From Oscillospiraceae bacterium (GTDB lineage Bacteria; Bacillota; Clostridia; Oscillospirales; Ruminococcaceae), in the NCBI GenBank assembly GCA_018110985.1, contig JAGAWT010000024.1, positions 1 through 64,000 on the forward strand: a stretch of 64,000 nucleotides of DNA, read 5' to 3'. Positions 44,193-53,523 of this stretch are shown piece after piece (the first letter of the stretch is position 1; every line of letters begins with the position of its first letter). The translations under genes were made by a program, and so were the position numbers. The notes under the pieces were generated by a model, which was not told where the DNA came from, did not search any database, and saw only the letters and a program-made list of their open reading frames with translations.

Positions 44193-46814
44193 ATGAAAAA
44201 AAACCTTGAAAAGACTTACGATCCCTCTCAGTTTGAGGACAGGATCTATAAATACTGGGTGCAGAAGGGCTGTTTCAGAGCGGAGGTTGACTCCAAAAAG
44301 AAGCCCTACACCATCGTCATCCCTCCCCCGAACATAACAGGTCAGCTCCATATGGGTCATGCCCTTGACGAGACTCTTCAGGACATACTCATCCGCTACA
44401 AGAGAATGTCCGGCTTCAGCGCACTGTGGCTCCCCGGCACAGACCATGCCGCTCTTGCCACCGAGGTAAAGATCGTTGAAGCTATGCGCAAGGAAGGCAT
44501 CACCAAAGAAGAGATCGGCAGAGATGCCTTTATGGAACGTGCATGGAAGTGGAAGGAGCAGTACGGCGGAAGGATCGTTGAACAGCTCAAAAAGCTGGGC
44601 TCCTCCTGCGACTGGTCAAGAGAACGCTTTACCATGGACGAGGGCTGCTCTCAGGCGGTAAAGGATGTTTTTGTAAGGTACTACGAGAAAGGTCTTATAT
44701 ACAGAGGGGAAAGGCTCATCAACTGGTGCCCATGCTGCAAGACCTCCCTTTCCGACGCTGAAGTAAATTATGAGGATCAGGCGGGACATTTCTGGCACCT
44801 GCGCTATCCTTTCAAGGACGGCAGCGGATATCTGGAGCTGGCTACCACCCGTCCCGAGACCCTTCTGGGAGATACTGCCGTAGCTGTGAATCCCAATGAT
44901 GAACGGTACAAGGATGTTGTGGGCAAGACCCTTATCCTGCCGCTTGTAGGGCGTGAGATACCCGTAGTGGCAGACGAATATGTTGAAACAGATTTCGGTA
45001 CCGGTGTGGTAAAGATCACCCCCGCTCATGACCCCAATGACTTTGAGGTCGGTCTGAGGCACGATCTGCCTGTTATTACCGTTCTCACCGAGGATGCAAA
45101 GATAACGGCGGATTATCCTGCATATGCCGGCATGGACAGATATGAAGCCCGCAAGAAGATCGTAGAGGATCTTGACAAGGGCGGTTATCTTGTAAAGACT
45201 GAGGATCATTCTCACAATGTCGGTGTCTGCTACCGCTGCGGCACCACGGTCGAGCCCAGAGTATCGACCCAGTGGTTCGTTCGCATGAAGGAACTGGCAC
45301 AGCCTGCTATCGAGGCTGTAAAGAAGGGCGACACCAAATTCGTTCCCGCCCGCTTTGACAAGATCTATTTCCACTGGTTGGAAAACATCAAGGACTGGTG
45401 TATCTCCAGGCAGATATGGTGGGGTCACCGCATACCTGCTTTCTACTGTGATGAATGCGGCGAGACTGTGGTCACTAAGGAAGAAAGCTGCAATTGTCCC
45501 AAGTGCGGCAGGCCTATGAGACAGGACGAGGACACCCTTGACACATGGTTCTCCTCCGCTCTCTGGCCGTTCTCCACACTGGGCTGGCCCGATACCGAAA
45601 ACCCGGATTACAAGTATTTCTACCCCACAAACACCCTTGTTACGGGCTATGATATCATTTTCTTCTGGGTAATAAGGATGATGTTCTCCGCTCTGGAAAA
45701 CACGGGCAAGGTACCCTTTGACACCGTGCTCATACACGGTCTTGTTCGTGATGCCGAAGGCAGGAAGATGTCCAAATCCCTCGGAAACGGCATAGACCCG
45801 CTGGAGATCATAGCTACCTACGGTGCGGATGCCCTCCGATTCATGCTTGCCCACGGAAACGCTCCCGGAAACGATATGCGCTTTACAGAGGACAAGGTAA
45901 AGGCCGCCCGCAACTTTGCAAACAAGCTGTGGAACGCTTCCCGCTTTATACTTATGAATCTCCCCGAAGACTTTGTTTACGAAGGTCTTCCCGCAGAGCT
46001 CACAGCGGAGGAGAAATGGATAGTAAGCAAGTTCAACACCCTTGCAAAGGAAGTAAACCAGAATATGGATTCCTTTGAGCTCGGTGTTGCTTGTGCCAAG
46101 ATATATTACTTTATCTGGGATGTATACTGCGACTGGTTCATTGAACTGGCAAAGCCTCTCATACAGGCTGGCGGAGAGACAGCAAAATCTGCTCAAAATG
46201 TCCTTTTGTGGGTAATAAGAGGCGCAATAAAGCTCCTTCATCCCTTTATGCCATATATCACGGAGGAAATATGGCAGGCGCTCTCCGATGATGATTCCTC
46301 CATCATGCTGGAGCCCTACCCCGTATATGACGAAAAGCTCGTATTTACCGCCGAGGAGAACAGCTTTGAAAAGATAGTGGATGCTGTAAAGGCTGTAAGG
46401 AACCTTAGAACTCAGATGAATGTAGTGCCCTCCGTAAAGGCTAAGCTCTTTATAGAGACAAAGGACACCGAGATCTTCAGCTCCGGCATATTGTTCTTTG
46501 AAAGACTGGCATTTGCTTCGGCAGCAGAGGTAGCCGAATCCTTTGATGTGGCTGACAGTGTCTGCGCAGTTACGGACAGTGCCAAGATCTACATTCCCCT
46601 TTCCGAACTTATAGACAGGGAAAAGGAGCTTGCCCGCCTGAACAAGGAAAAGGCGAAGGTACAGAAGGACATAGACTTTTCCAGCGGAAAGCTCTCAAAC
46701 CCCGGATTTATCTCCAAGGCTCCCGAGGCTCAGATAAATGCAGAGAGGGACAAGCTGGCAAAGGCACAGGAAAAGATGAACAAGATAGAGGAAAGCATTG
46801 CAAAGCTCAACTGA
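44193..46814 (+). CDS. valS: Valyl-tRNA synthetase
   Basis: 873 residues, class Ia. The HIGH motif is in NITGQLHMGHALDE and the KMSKS motif in RKMSKSLGNG. The editing domain is present (ATTRPETLLGDTAVAV), as are a zinc-binding insertion (CDECGETVV, CNCPKCGRPM) and a C-terminal coiled coil (RLNKEKAKVQKDIDF). Charges tRNA-Val. The ATG at 44193 has AAGGGG 8 nt upstream; an ATG at 44166 lies too close to the transcription start. A hairpin terminator follows. Confidence 0.97.
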   Translation: MKKNLEKTYDPSQFEDRIYKYWVQKGCFRAEVDSKKKPYTIVIPPPNITGQLHMGHALDETLQDILIRYKRMSGFSALWLPGTDHAALATEVKIVEAMRKEGITKEEIGRDAFMERAWKWKEQYGGRIVEQLKKLGSSCDWSRERFTMDEGCSQAVKDVFVRYYEKGLIYRGERLINWCPCCKTSLSDAEVNYEDQAGHFWHLRYPFKDGSGYLELATTRPETLLGDTAVAVNPNDERYKDVVGKTLILPLVGREIPVVADEYVETDFGTGVVKITPAHDPNDFEVGLRHDLPVITVLTEDAKITADYPAYAGMDRYEARKKIVEDLDKGGYLVKTEDHSHNVGVCYRCGTTVEPRVSTQWFVRMKELAQPAIEAVKKGDTKFVPARFDKIYFHWLENIKDWCISRQIWWGHRIPAFYCDECGETVVTKEESCNCPKCGRPMRQDEDTLDTWFSSALWPFSTLGWPDTENPDYKYFYPTNTLVTGYDIIFFWVIRMMFSALENTGKVPFDTVLIHGLVRDAEGRKMSKSLGNGIDPLEIIATYGADALRFMLAHGNAPGNDMRFTEDKVKAARNFANKLWNASRFILMNLPEDFVYEGLPAELTAEEKWIVSKFNTLAKEVNQNMDSFELGVACAKIYYFIWDVYCDWFIELAKPLIQAGGETAKSAQNVLLWVIRGAIKLLHPFMPYITEEIWQALSDDDSSIMLEPYPVYDEKLVFTAEENSFEKIVDAVKAVRNLRTQMNVVPSVKAKLFIETKDTEIFSSGILFFERLAFASAAEVAESFDVADSVCAVTDSAKIYIPLSELIDREKELARLNKEKAKVQKDIDFSSGKLSNPGFISKAPEAQINAERDKLAKAQEKMNKIEESIAKLN

Positions 46815-46820
46815 AACAGA

Positions 46821-46845
46821 TGCCCCGGGTGATCTCGGGGCATTT
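46821..46845 (+). terminator. Terminator after valS
   Basis: 7-8-bp G/C stem (46821-46827 with 46836-46842) followed by TTTGCTG. Confidence 0.65.
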
Positions 46846-46877
46846 GCTGAAAACATTCAAAAGAAACGGGAGACAAT

Positions 46878-47765
46878 ATGTTAAGAATATCAGGTGAGAC
46901 CTACAAAAAACTGTACGAGGAATACAGGAGTGCCACGACCCTGTATTTCGTGGTGTCCGTCATAAGCGGTGTGTTGGGGATACTGCTCTTTCTGTTCCTG
47001 CCCTTCGGGTGGAAATTCATCACGCTGCTGTTTTTCGCTTTTCCATTTGCTCTGAGTATGTACATGAGAAAAAAGCTCCTTCCCGAAGGGAACGGTAAAC
47101 CGGTGCGTGACATTATACCCTTTCTCAAAAGAGACCTGTTCAGCGGAAATATGGAAAACCTTATAAAGTCCAAAATAAGGCAGGCAGGCAGCTTCCCGGA
47201 CAAGGTGACACTTATATGCGCCCTTTCGGATGTATACCTGAGACGCAACGAGATGACAGAAGCCGTAAACACTCTGAATTCCATTGACAGATCTCAGTTT
47301 ATGAGGTACCCCGACAGTGCGGTGCTGTTTTTCTCAAAGGTCATCTACATCTACTTTATCTCCGGGGACTATGCAAGCGTGGAACACGCCTATGCGGATG
47401 CAGAGGAATATATAGATGCAGCATTGAAAAAAGGCTTTCTGTTTGCCAAAAACGGTATTGCGGCTTTGATATACGCCTTCCTTGCAGCGGGAAAGCCCTA
47501 CGATGCACTGGAGCTTGCGCTTGCAGATAATGACATTTCAGTAAAGGAGACAGAAAGGTCCAAGGTGCTGAAGGGCAGTGCCCTGAGCAAGGAGAGCATA
47601 GGCGCCTCATACCTTACGGTAGCACAATGCTATTATAAATGCGGGGGAATGGCAGAATCAGCCAGGTACTGCGATATAGCCGGACCACTTATAGATTTTG
47701 TCCCTCATCGTCTCAAAGTGGCAAACGATCTTTCACAAAAGATAAGGGAGAACAAAAATGACTGA
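46878..47765 (+). CDS. Membrane-anchored TPR-like protein, unknown
   Basis: 295 residues. Two adjacent membrane helices (~20-40 and ~43-60) near the N-terminus are followed by a helical region (~75-295) with TPR-like spacing (ALSDVYLRRNEMTEAVNTLNSI, YLTVAQCYYKCGGMAESARYC, cores ALSDVYLRRNEMTEA and YLTVAQCYYKCGGM). No catalytic motif. Probably a scaffold facing the cytoplasm. GGGAGA lies before the ATG. Its end overlaps the folC start by 8 nt. Confidence 0.72.
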   Translation: MLRISGETYKKLYEEYRSATTLYFVVSVISGVLGILLFLFLPFGWKFITLLFFAFPFALSMYMRKKLLPEGNGKPVRDIIPFLKRDLFSGNMENLIKSKIRQAGSFPDKVTLICALSDVYLRRNEMTEAVNTLNSIDRSQFMRYPDSAVLFFSKVIYIYFISGDYASVEHAYADAEEYIDAALKKGFLFAKNGIAALIYAFLAAGKPYDALELALADNDISVKETERSKVLKGSALSKESIGASYLTVAQCYYKCGGMAESARYCDIAGPLIDFVPHRLKVANDLSQKIRENKND

Positions 47766-49005
47766 AAAGCTGCAGTCACTGCTTGACCGCTTTACAAGGA
47801 GCGGAACACCGGTAAAGGATCTTTCACGGTTCAAAAGGCTCTGTTCCCTTTTCGGAGATCCTCAGGACGAACTCAGATATGTCCATGTGGCAGGCACCAA
47901 CGGGAAGGGCTCCACCGTAAGGATGATAGCCTCTTCGTGTATAAACGCCGGGCTCAGAACAGGAGAATTCACATCCCCATATATTATTACCTACAATGAC
48001 AGGATACGCATAAACAACGAAAATATCCCGGATGACAGACTGGAGGAGCTGGCTGAAAGGGTTTCACATAAGACAGATCCTGCGGACGGCTATTCACAGT
48101 TTGAAATAAGCAATATCATCGCATTTTTGTATTTCAAAGAAGAAAAAACAGATATAGTCGTTCTCGAAGCGGGTCTCGGCGGTCTGCTGGATTCCACCAA
48201 TGTGATAAGGGACAATATCTGCTCGGTCATGACCTCAATCTCTCTCGATCATATGGCTGTTCTCGGTGATACTCCCGAAAAGATAGCCGCCCAAAAGGCG
48301 GGCATAATAAAACCGGGATGCCCCGTCGTCATCTCTCCCCAGAACACCGAAAGTGTAGCGGAAGTCATAAGCAGGTATGCAGAAAAAAACAACTCCCCTG
48401 TTATATTTCCCGATACGGAGAGTGTGAGCGATCTTTGGTTTGAGGACGAGGGTGACAGATACGGCGGTTTTGTGTACGAAAAGGTGGGCTACGATCTTTC
48501 CATGCCCGGTCATCACCAGCTTTACAATGCCCTTACTGCCATAGAAGCAGTGAAGCTGCTGCAAAGGAGATTCCCGCAGATAAGTGAATATGACCGAGTA
48601 AAGGGTATCAGTAAAGCAAAACTCCCCTGCCGCCTTGAGATACACAAGGGCGAGCCGGATATAATAATAGACGGAGCCCACAATCCTGATGCAATGAAAA
48701 AGCTGTCGGAATACATTTCGGGATATACGGGACGGAAAATAGTCATGATATGCGGTATGAGCGGCACAAAGGACTATTTGGCCGCACTTTCCCATATATC
48801 CCCTTTCATAGACAATGCTCTGTGTATAGACGATTTCACTTCCGGTACCGTTCCTGCGGAAAAGCTCATCCCCCTTTTTAAAAATGCAGTCAAAGCCACT
48901 TCTGCCGATGCCGTCGAAAAGGCAAGGGTCATGGCAGGAAAGGACGGCATAGTACTTATAGCAGGGTCTCTGTACCTTCGCAGTTTATACAAAAAGGAGC
49001 TGTGA
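47758..49005 (+). CDS. folC: Folylpolyglutamate synthase / dihydrofolate synthase
   Basis: 415 residues, Mur-ligase fold. P-loop HVAGTNGKGST (~40-50), the folate loop region TGEFTSPYIITYNDRI, LEAGLGGLLDSTN and the C-domain DGAHNPDA. Adds glutamate to folates; relevant to ThyX and one-carbon metabolism elsewhere in the window. It starts inside the end of the TPR-like gene (coupled), and the next small ORF begins 1 nt after its stop. Confidence 0.94.
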   Translation: MTEKLQSLLDRFTRSGTPVKDLSRFKRLCSLFGDPQDELRYVHVAGTNGKGSTVRMIASSCINAGLRTGEFTSPYIITYNDRIRINNENIPDDRLEELAERVSHKTDPADGYSQFEISNIIAFLYFKEEKTDIVVLEAGLGGLLDSTNVIRDNICSVMTSISLDHMAVLGDTPEKIAAQKAGIIKPGCPVVISPQNTESVAEVISRYAEKNNSPVIFPDTESVSDLWFEDEGDRYGGFVYEKVGYDLSMPGHHQLYNALTAIEAVKLLQRRFPQISEYDRVKGISKAKLPCRLEIHKGEPDIIIDGAHNPDAMKKLSEYISGYTGRKIVMICGMSGTKDYLAALSHISPFIDNALCIDDFTSGTVPAEKLIPLFKNAVKATSADAVEKARVMAGKDGIVLIAGSLYLRSLYKKEL

Positions 49006-49006
49006 T

Positions 49007-49237
49007 ATGGAAATAATCAGTATAGCAATAGTATTGCTGATAGTTTTCGGTCCGCCTGCTATCCTGGGATACCATCTCATAAAGAACATCCGCACATACA
49101 GGTTAATGAATAAAAGCGACGGCAGGCGCAGATCCGTAATGAGGAACATTATCATTTTCGGCATAGCACTTCTGGCGGTCATAATTCTCTGGACGGTCGG
49201 TCTTATATATTTTATGATCGGCATAGCCCATATGTAG
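49007..49237 (+). CDS. Small membrane protein, unknown
   Basis: 76 residues with two hydrophobic helices (~3-25 and ~46-72) and a basic loop (KSDGRRRSVMR). The ATG follows the folC stop after one base (TGATATG) and has AGGAG inside the folC end. Not recognised; probably in the folC transcript. Confidence 0.65.
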   Translation: MEIISIAIVLLIVFGPPAILGYHLIKNIRTYRLMNKSDGRRRSVMRNIIIFGIALLAVIILWTVGLIYFMIGIAHM

Positions 49238-49246
49238 GGGGCAGTC

Positions 49247-49384
49247 ATGAAAGATAAAACATACGAAAAGCTTGTTATAATCATAACCATTCTTGGAACG
49301 ATCAGTGTGGCAGCCCTGCTTGCATACACTGTCATACTTTATCCGGACTGTTCCGTTATTTCCTATATAGCCAATAAGGGGTAG
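49247..49384 (+). CDS. 45-residue single-pass membrane protein
   Basis: MKDKTYEKL, one hydrophobic helix (~9-31), then a short external tail with one Cys. SD AGGGGGC lies 4 nt before the ATG. It lies 9 nt after the previous small gene and 2 nt before the PstS-like gene, all in one direction. Spacing and SD support real translation; function unknown. Confidence 0.6.
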   Translation: MKDKTYEKLVIIITILGTISVAALLAYTVILYPDCSVISYIANKG

Positions 49385-49386
49385 AT

Positions 49387-50346
49387 ATGTCCAAAACAGC
49401 AAAACAGATAATATCTCTCCTGCTCCTTGTTTCTGCCTTTGCAGTCACGGATCTGGCTGTATGGACACTTTTCACAAAAAACTATATAAACGACACAAGT
49501 CCCGAAATGCAGGCAAGGTCGGTGGAGGTATCACGCTTTCTTCCATTTGATGAAAGCTCTGAGATAGTCCGTACAGATGATGCCGAAAAGCTGAAAGGCG
49601 ACCTTCCCCGTGTAGACGGGGCAGCCGCTCTTTTTCCAGTATACTCTGCCTTTGTTCATGCTCTATATCCCGAAAACAGTGTTATATACGAAAACGGCAG
49701 CTTTGCTCCCGACAGCCCCATGCAGTTTCGCAACACAAGGGGGGCTTACTCTGCACTTGCGAACAAAGAAACGGATATCATTTTCGTGGCACAGCCTTCC
49801 GCCGAACAGCTTGAATCCATGAAAAAAGGCGGTGTTGATCCCGTTATGGTCCCCATTGGCTGTGAGGCTTTCGTGTTCATAGTCAGTGCAGACAATCCGG
49901 TAAACGATCTGTCGGTCGATGAGGTAAAGGCTATCTATTCCGGGAAAATAACAAAATGGTCGGAAGTAGGAGGCAACAGCAGATACATAGACGCAGTGCA
50001 AAGAAACAAGGGCAGCGGCTCCCGGACTGCCATGACAGCATTTATGGGAGACGTGCCCATGAAGAGGATCCCGGCTTTTTGGTATTCCGGCGCCATCGGC
50101 TATTCATTCAGGTACTATGTGGAAGGACTTGCAGGCAACGGAAAGGTGAAGATCCTTTCCCTCAATGGTGTATACCCCGACAAAAGGAGCATAGCGGACG
50201 GCAGCTATCCTGTTTCATCCTTTTTCTATGCAGTGTATGACAGGAACAATAAAAACGAGAATACAGAGAAATTCATATCCTTCTGCCTTTCTGACAAGGG
50301 TCAGCGTATAATCGAGGAAAGCGGTTATGTGCCGCTTCCGGAATAA
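49387..50346 (+). CDS. PstS-like phosphate/anion-binding protein
   Basis: 319 residues. An N-terminal signal anchor (~8-28) is followed by a type II periplasmic-binding fold of the PstS group: the DGAAALFPVYSAFV anion loop, VPIGCEAFVFIVSADNPV, IYSGKITKWSEVGG and NKGSGSRTAMTAFMG are the phosphate-coordinating regions. The absence of a lipobox and of pstCAB nearby suggests a stand-alone sensor or binding protein. AAGGGG precedes the ATG. It ends 2 nt from the convergent recG stop with no terminator between. Confidence 0.85.
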   Translation: MSKTAKQIISLLLLVSAFAVTDLAVWTLFTKNYINDTSPEMQARSVEVSRFLPFDESSEIVRTDDAEKLKGDLPRVDGAAALFPVYSAFVHALYPENSVIYENGSFAPDSPMQFRNTRGAYSALANKETDIIFVAQPSAEQLESMKKGGVDPVMVPIGCEAFVFIVSADNPVNDLSVDEVKAIYSGKITKWSEVGGNSRYIDAVQRNKGSGSRTAMTAFMGDVPMKRIPAFWYSGAIGYSFRYYVEGLAGNGKVKILSLNGVYPDKRSIADGSYPVSSFFYAVYDRNNKNENTEKFISFCLSDKGQRIIEESGYVPLPE

Positions 50347-50348
50347 TG

Positions 50349-52379
50349 TCAATTCATCCCCTCTTCGCCGTTTGTCTCTGTTACAGCTTCAACTCTCCGG
50401 AGCAGAAGAGGATATTCGGAAAGATCAGGACTTTTTTCAAAAAGCTGCTGAGCGGCTGCGGATGTTTCGGACAAAAGCCTTGTGTCTGCCGAAAGACCTG
50501 CGAATTTAAAGGGCGGCAGACCGCTCTGTCTTGTACCGAAGAAATCCCCCGCTCCCCTCATTTTAAGATCCTCCTCGGCGATGTCAAAGCCGTCGGAGGT
50601 CTTAGACATTATACGGAGCCTTTCCCGTACCTCCTCCGTGGGATTGTCCGTCAGAAGGATACAGGCGCTGTGTCCCCCGCCCCTGCCTACACGCCCCCGC
50701 AGCTGATGGAGCTGTGAAAGGCCGAAACGCTCCGCACTTTCTATCATTATTATCGTGGCATTCGGCACATCCACACCCACCTCTATCACAGTGGTGGAAA
50801 CAAGCACTTTTACTTCGCCGCTCTTGAAAGCGGTCATCACACTGTCCTTCTGTTCGCCGCTCATTCGGCCGTGGAGAAGGGCAGTCTTATATTTCCCTAT
50901 GACCGTATTATGCAGCATCTGCTCGTACTCTGTGGCAGACTGCACCTCCATTTCGGGGTTCTGCTCTATCATGGGGCACACTATATAAGCCTGGTGCCCC
51001 GCAGCAAGCTCCTTTTCCACATAGGAAAGAGCACGCTCTCTCAGCTTTCCGGTCACCGCAAAGGTCTCGGTTTTCTGCCGTCCCCTGGGCATCTCATTTA
51101 TCACGGAAATATCCAGATCGCCGTACATTATAAGGGCAAGAGTACGAGGTATGGGCGTAGCGCTCATGACGAGCTTGTGCGGGTGCTCACCTTTCTGTGC
51201 AAGCACCTTCCTCTGCTCAACACCGAACCTGTGCTGTTCATCGGTTATGATGAGCCCCAGCCTGAAAAATGAAGTGCTGTCCGATATAAGAGAATGGGTG
51301 CCTATTATCACATCCGCCTCACCTGCGGCGATGACCTCCCGCACTTCCTTTTTCTGCTTTGTGGTCATGGAACCTGTGAGGAGCGTGACCTTTACGCCCA
51401 AAGGTGTCAGAAATGACGAAAGAGTGTTGAAGTGCTGGGTGGCAAGTATTTCCGTAGGCGCCATAAATGCGCTCTGATAACCGTTTTCATATGCTGTAAA
51501 GCAGGCCGCTGCCGCAACCGCTGTTTTTCCGCTGCCCACATCCCCCTGTACAAGTCGGTTCATGGGAGTGCTTTTTTTCATATCGGAAAGTATCTCATTT
51601 ATGCAGCGCTGCTGCGCCCCTGTGAGTTCAAAGGGAAGTGAGGAAAGGTATGTCTGTATATCCCCCTTCCCCATGGAAGGAGCATCATCAAAGCTCCTTT
51701 TCAAGCGAAGCAGCTTCATGGCGCACTGCAGGGTCACAAGCTCATCAAAGGCGAGCCTTTTCCTGCTTATCTCCACAGATGCAGCGTCCTTTGGGAAATG
51801 AAGGTTTTTCACCGCCCAGTCAAGGGTACAGAGCTTGTATTCAAAGCGGATGTGATCGGGAAGTATCTCCGGTATATCCCCCACGCCATCCAGAGCCTCC
51901 CTCACACTCGACATCAGCGCCTGCGCCGTCAGCCCCTCTGTCAGAGGATAGCGGGGAATGACCGGTGCAGCAGACTCGTCGCTCTGAAACTCCGGAGAAT
52001 TCATCTCAAAGTGGCGGTTTTTCAGGTTTACTCTTCCGCTGAGACGGTATATCATCCCCACTTCCAGCTTATCAAAGCTAAAGCGGTTGTTATAGAAGAC
52101 AATGTTCAGTTTTCCCGTGCTGTCCTCCCCTACGGCTTTGTAAAGCACAAGTCCCCGCCGTATGCGCTGTGCGTTTGACTTTGTGATTATCCTCACCCGC
52201 ACAAGGTTCTGTTCCTCGGGCACTATCTCATTCACGGGGACGGGAGAAGTAAAATCCGTGTATGTTCTTGGAGGATAGAGCAAAAGATCCCCAACGGTCT
52301 TGAGCCCCAGCTTTTCGTAAGCTGAGGCTCTTTTCTCACCTATTCCCTTTAATACCGTTATCTTGTCATTCAGTTCCAT
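50349..52379 (-). CDS. recG: ATP-dependent DNA helicase RecG
   Basis: 676 residues. N-terminal wedge/OB domain (~1-230), then a superfamily 2 helicase core with Walker A GDVGSGKTAV, the DEQH box in LIITDEQHRFG, SATPIPRT, and the RecG C-terminal QLRGRVGRGG and GAGDFFGTRQSG motifs. Reverses stalled forks and acts on Holliday-type junctions. Its own promoter is at 52449-52477. The SD is weak. Confidence 0.96.
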   Translation of the reverse strand: MELNDKITVLKGIGEKRASAYEKLGLKTVGDLLLYPPRTYTDFTSPVPVNEIVPEEQNLVRVRIITKSNAQRIRRGLVLYKAVGEDSTGKLNIVFYNNRFSFDKLEVGMIYRLSGRVNLKNRHFEMNSPEFQSDESAAPVIPRYPLTEGLTAQALMSSVREALDGVGDIPEILPDHIRFEYKLCTLDWAVKNLHFPKDAASVEISRKRLAFDELVTLQCAMKLLRLKRSFDDAPSMGKGDIQTYLSSLPFELTGAQQRCINEILSDMKKSTPMNRLVQGDVGSGKTAVAAAACFTAYENGYQSAFMAPTEILATQHFNTLSSFLTPLGVKVTLLTGSMTTKQKKEVREVIAAGEADVIIGTHSLISDSTSFFRLGLIITDEQHRFGVEQRKVLAQKGEHPHKLVMSATPIPRTLALIMYGDLDISVINEMPRGRQKTETFAVTGKLRERALSYVEKELAAGHQAYIVCPMIEQNPEMEVQSATEYEQMLHNTVIGKYKTALLHGRMSGEQKDSVMTAFKSGEVKVLVSTTVIEVGVDVPNATIIMIESAERFGLSQLHQLRGRVGRGGGHSACILLTDNPTEEVRERLRIMSKTSDGFDIAEEDLKMRGAGDFFGTRQSGLPPFKFAGLSADTRLLSETSAAAQQLFEKSPDLSEYPLLLRRVEAVTETNGEEGMN

Positions 52380-52448
52380 AATACCGCTTTCTTCGGAGAC
52401 ACAAAGCAGGGATGTCTCACTTCTTCTGTAGTAATATCCATATAAAGC

Positions 52449-52477
52449 AGTATATCACAGAACCGTTCCTTTTTCAA
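52449..52477 (-). promoter_or_regulatory. recG promoter
   Basis: TTGAAA (52472-52477), 17-nt spacer, TATACT (52449-52454), with TGTGA before the -10. It lies between the CPBP stop and recG. Confidence 0.8.
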
Positions 52478-52491
52478 GAGGAAAGCCGGAA

Positions 52492-53502
52492 TTAGCCAAC
52501 ATTGGCACCGCTCATGGCATAGAGAACTATTGCATTGTAGATGAAATAAACCGCTGTGATCCAGAAGGAGGGCCTTGTGAAATAGATCTTCCATGTATTT
52601 TCGGAGGTCTTGGGCATATCCACCTTGAAGGAAGGCACGATTATATCCTCATCCGTCAGCTTTCCGTTCTTCATGATGTAGATCACAAGACAGATGATAC
52701 CTATAACGCCGGTTACGGCAAAGTGTATATAAAGATAAGATTCTTCGGGGTATATAAGGCTTGTAACGGTAGCATTGAAATTCATTATGATATGTGCGAT
52801 AACAGAAGGGATGATGCTGCCTGTCTTCATTGCCAGATATCCGAATATGATGCCTACCACAAAGGTATTGGGTATCTGTGCGAAATTACCATGCATAAGG
52901 GAGAACATAAGAGCGGAGCAGATGACCGCAAACCATCTGTTTACGGGTGCAAGTGCGTTCAGCACAAAACCTCTGTAAACAAGCTCCTCAAATACGGGGC
53001 CAAGAAGAACCACATAGATGAATATTATCACATTCTGAACAGGGTCGTCTCCCATGGAGATAGTCTCTGCCACGGAATCGGGCATACCGCTGTGACCTGT
53101 TATCCTTGTGAGAATGTTTATTATAAAGATCCATGCACCCTGCATACCCAAAGCCGCAAACAGTCCGAATCCCCACGCCTTTCCCCTGAAGGGTGTATTA
53201 AAAGGATCCTTTACAGAAAAGGCTTTCAGTGAATTATAGCCGAATAGCAGCGCACAGATGTGTGCGACCAGCGGTGCGGCGAGATTTGCTATGACAAAGA
53301 AAAGGCCATCTGCTTTTCCGGCGTTTTGAAGCCCCATCACCACCAGTGAACACACCGTAAGAACTACCATATAGATAAGCCATGATGTGGTAGCGGTGCC
53401 GTAGGCTTTTTTCAGCTGTGAGCGCAGGAAGACTTCCCTGCCCGCAGTATCCTGCTCCTCTGTTCCCGGCTCTGCGGGAATGTTTTTGTTCAAAGTATCC
53501 AT
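52492..53502 (-). CDS. CPBP family intramembrane metalloprotease
   Basis: 336 residues, about eight helices. EELVYRGFVLN (EExxxR), FSLMHGNFAQ and IAHIIMNFN are the CPBP metal-site motifs. The ATG at 53502 has GAGGAG 7 nt upstream. It lies 21 nt after the DUF2812 gene and is probably the last gene of the PadR-controlled operon. A second CPBP gene is at 10628. Substrate unknown. Confidence 0.88.
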   Translation of the reverse strand: MDTLNKNIPAEPGTEEQDTAGREVFLRSQLKKAYGTATTSWLIYMVVLTVCSLVVMGLQNAGKADGLFFVIANLAAPLVAHICALLFGYNSLKAFSVKDPFNTPFRGKAWGFGLFAALGMQGAWIFIINILTRITGHSGMPDSVAETISMGDDPVQNVIIFIYVVLLGPVFEELVYRGFVLNALAPVNRWFAVICSALMFSLMHGNFAQIPNTFVVGIIFGYLAMKTGSIIPSVIAHIIMNFNATVTSLIYPEESYLYIHFAVTGVIGIICLVIYIMKNGKLTDEDIIVPSFKVDMPKTSENTWKIYFTRPSFWITAVYFIYNAIVLYAMSGANVG

Positions 53503-53523
53503 TTCATTTCTCCTCAAAAAACA

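Noticed and set aside
44616-46241. 541-codon open frame opposite valS
   Set aside because: It lies wholly within an unmistakable valyl-tRNA synthetase and has no domain or SD.
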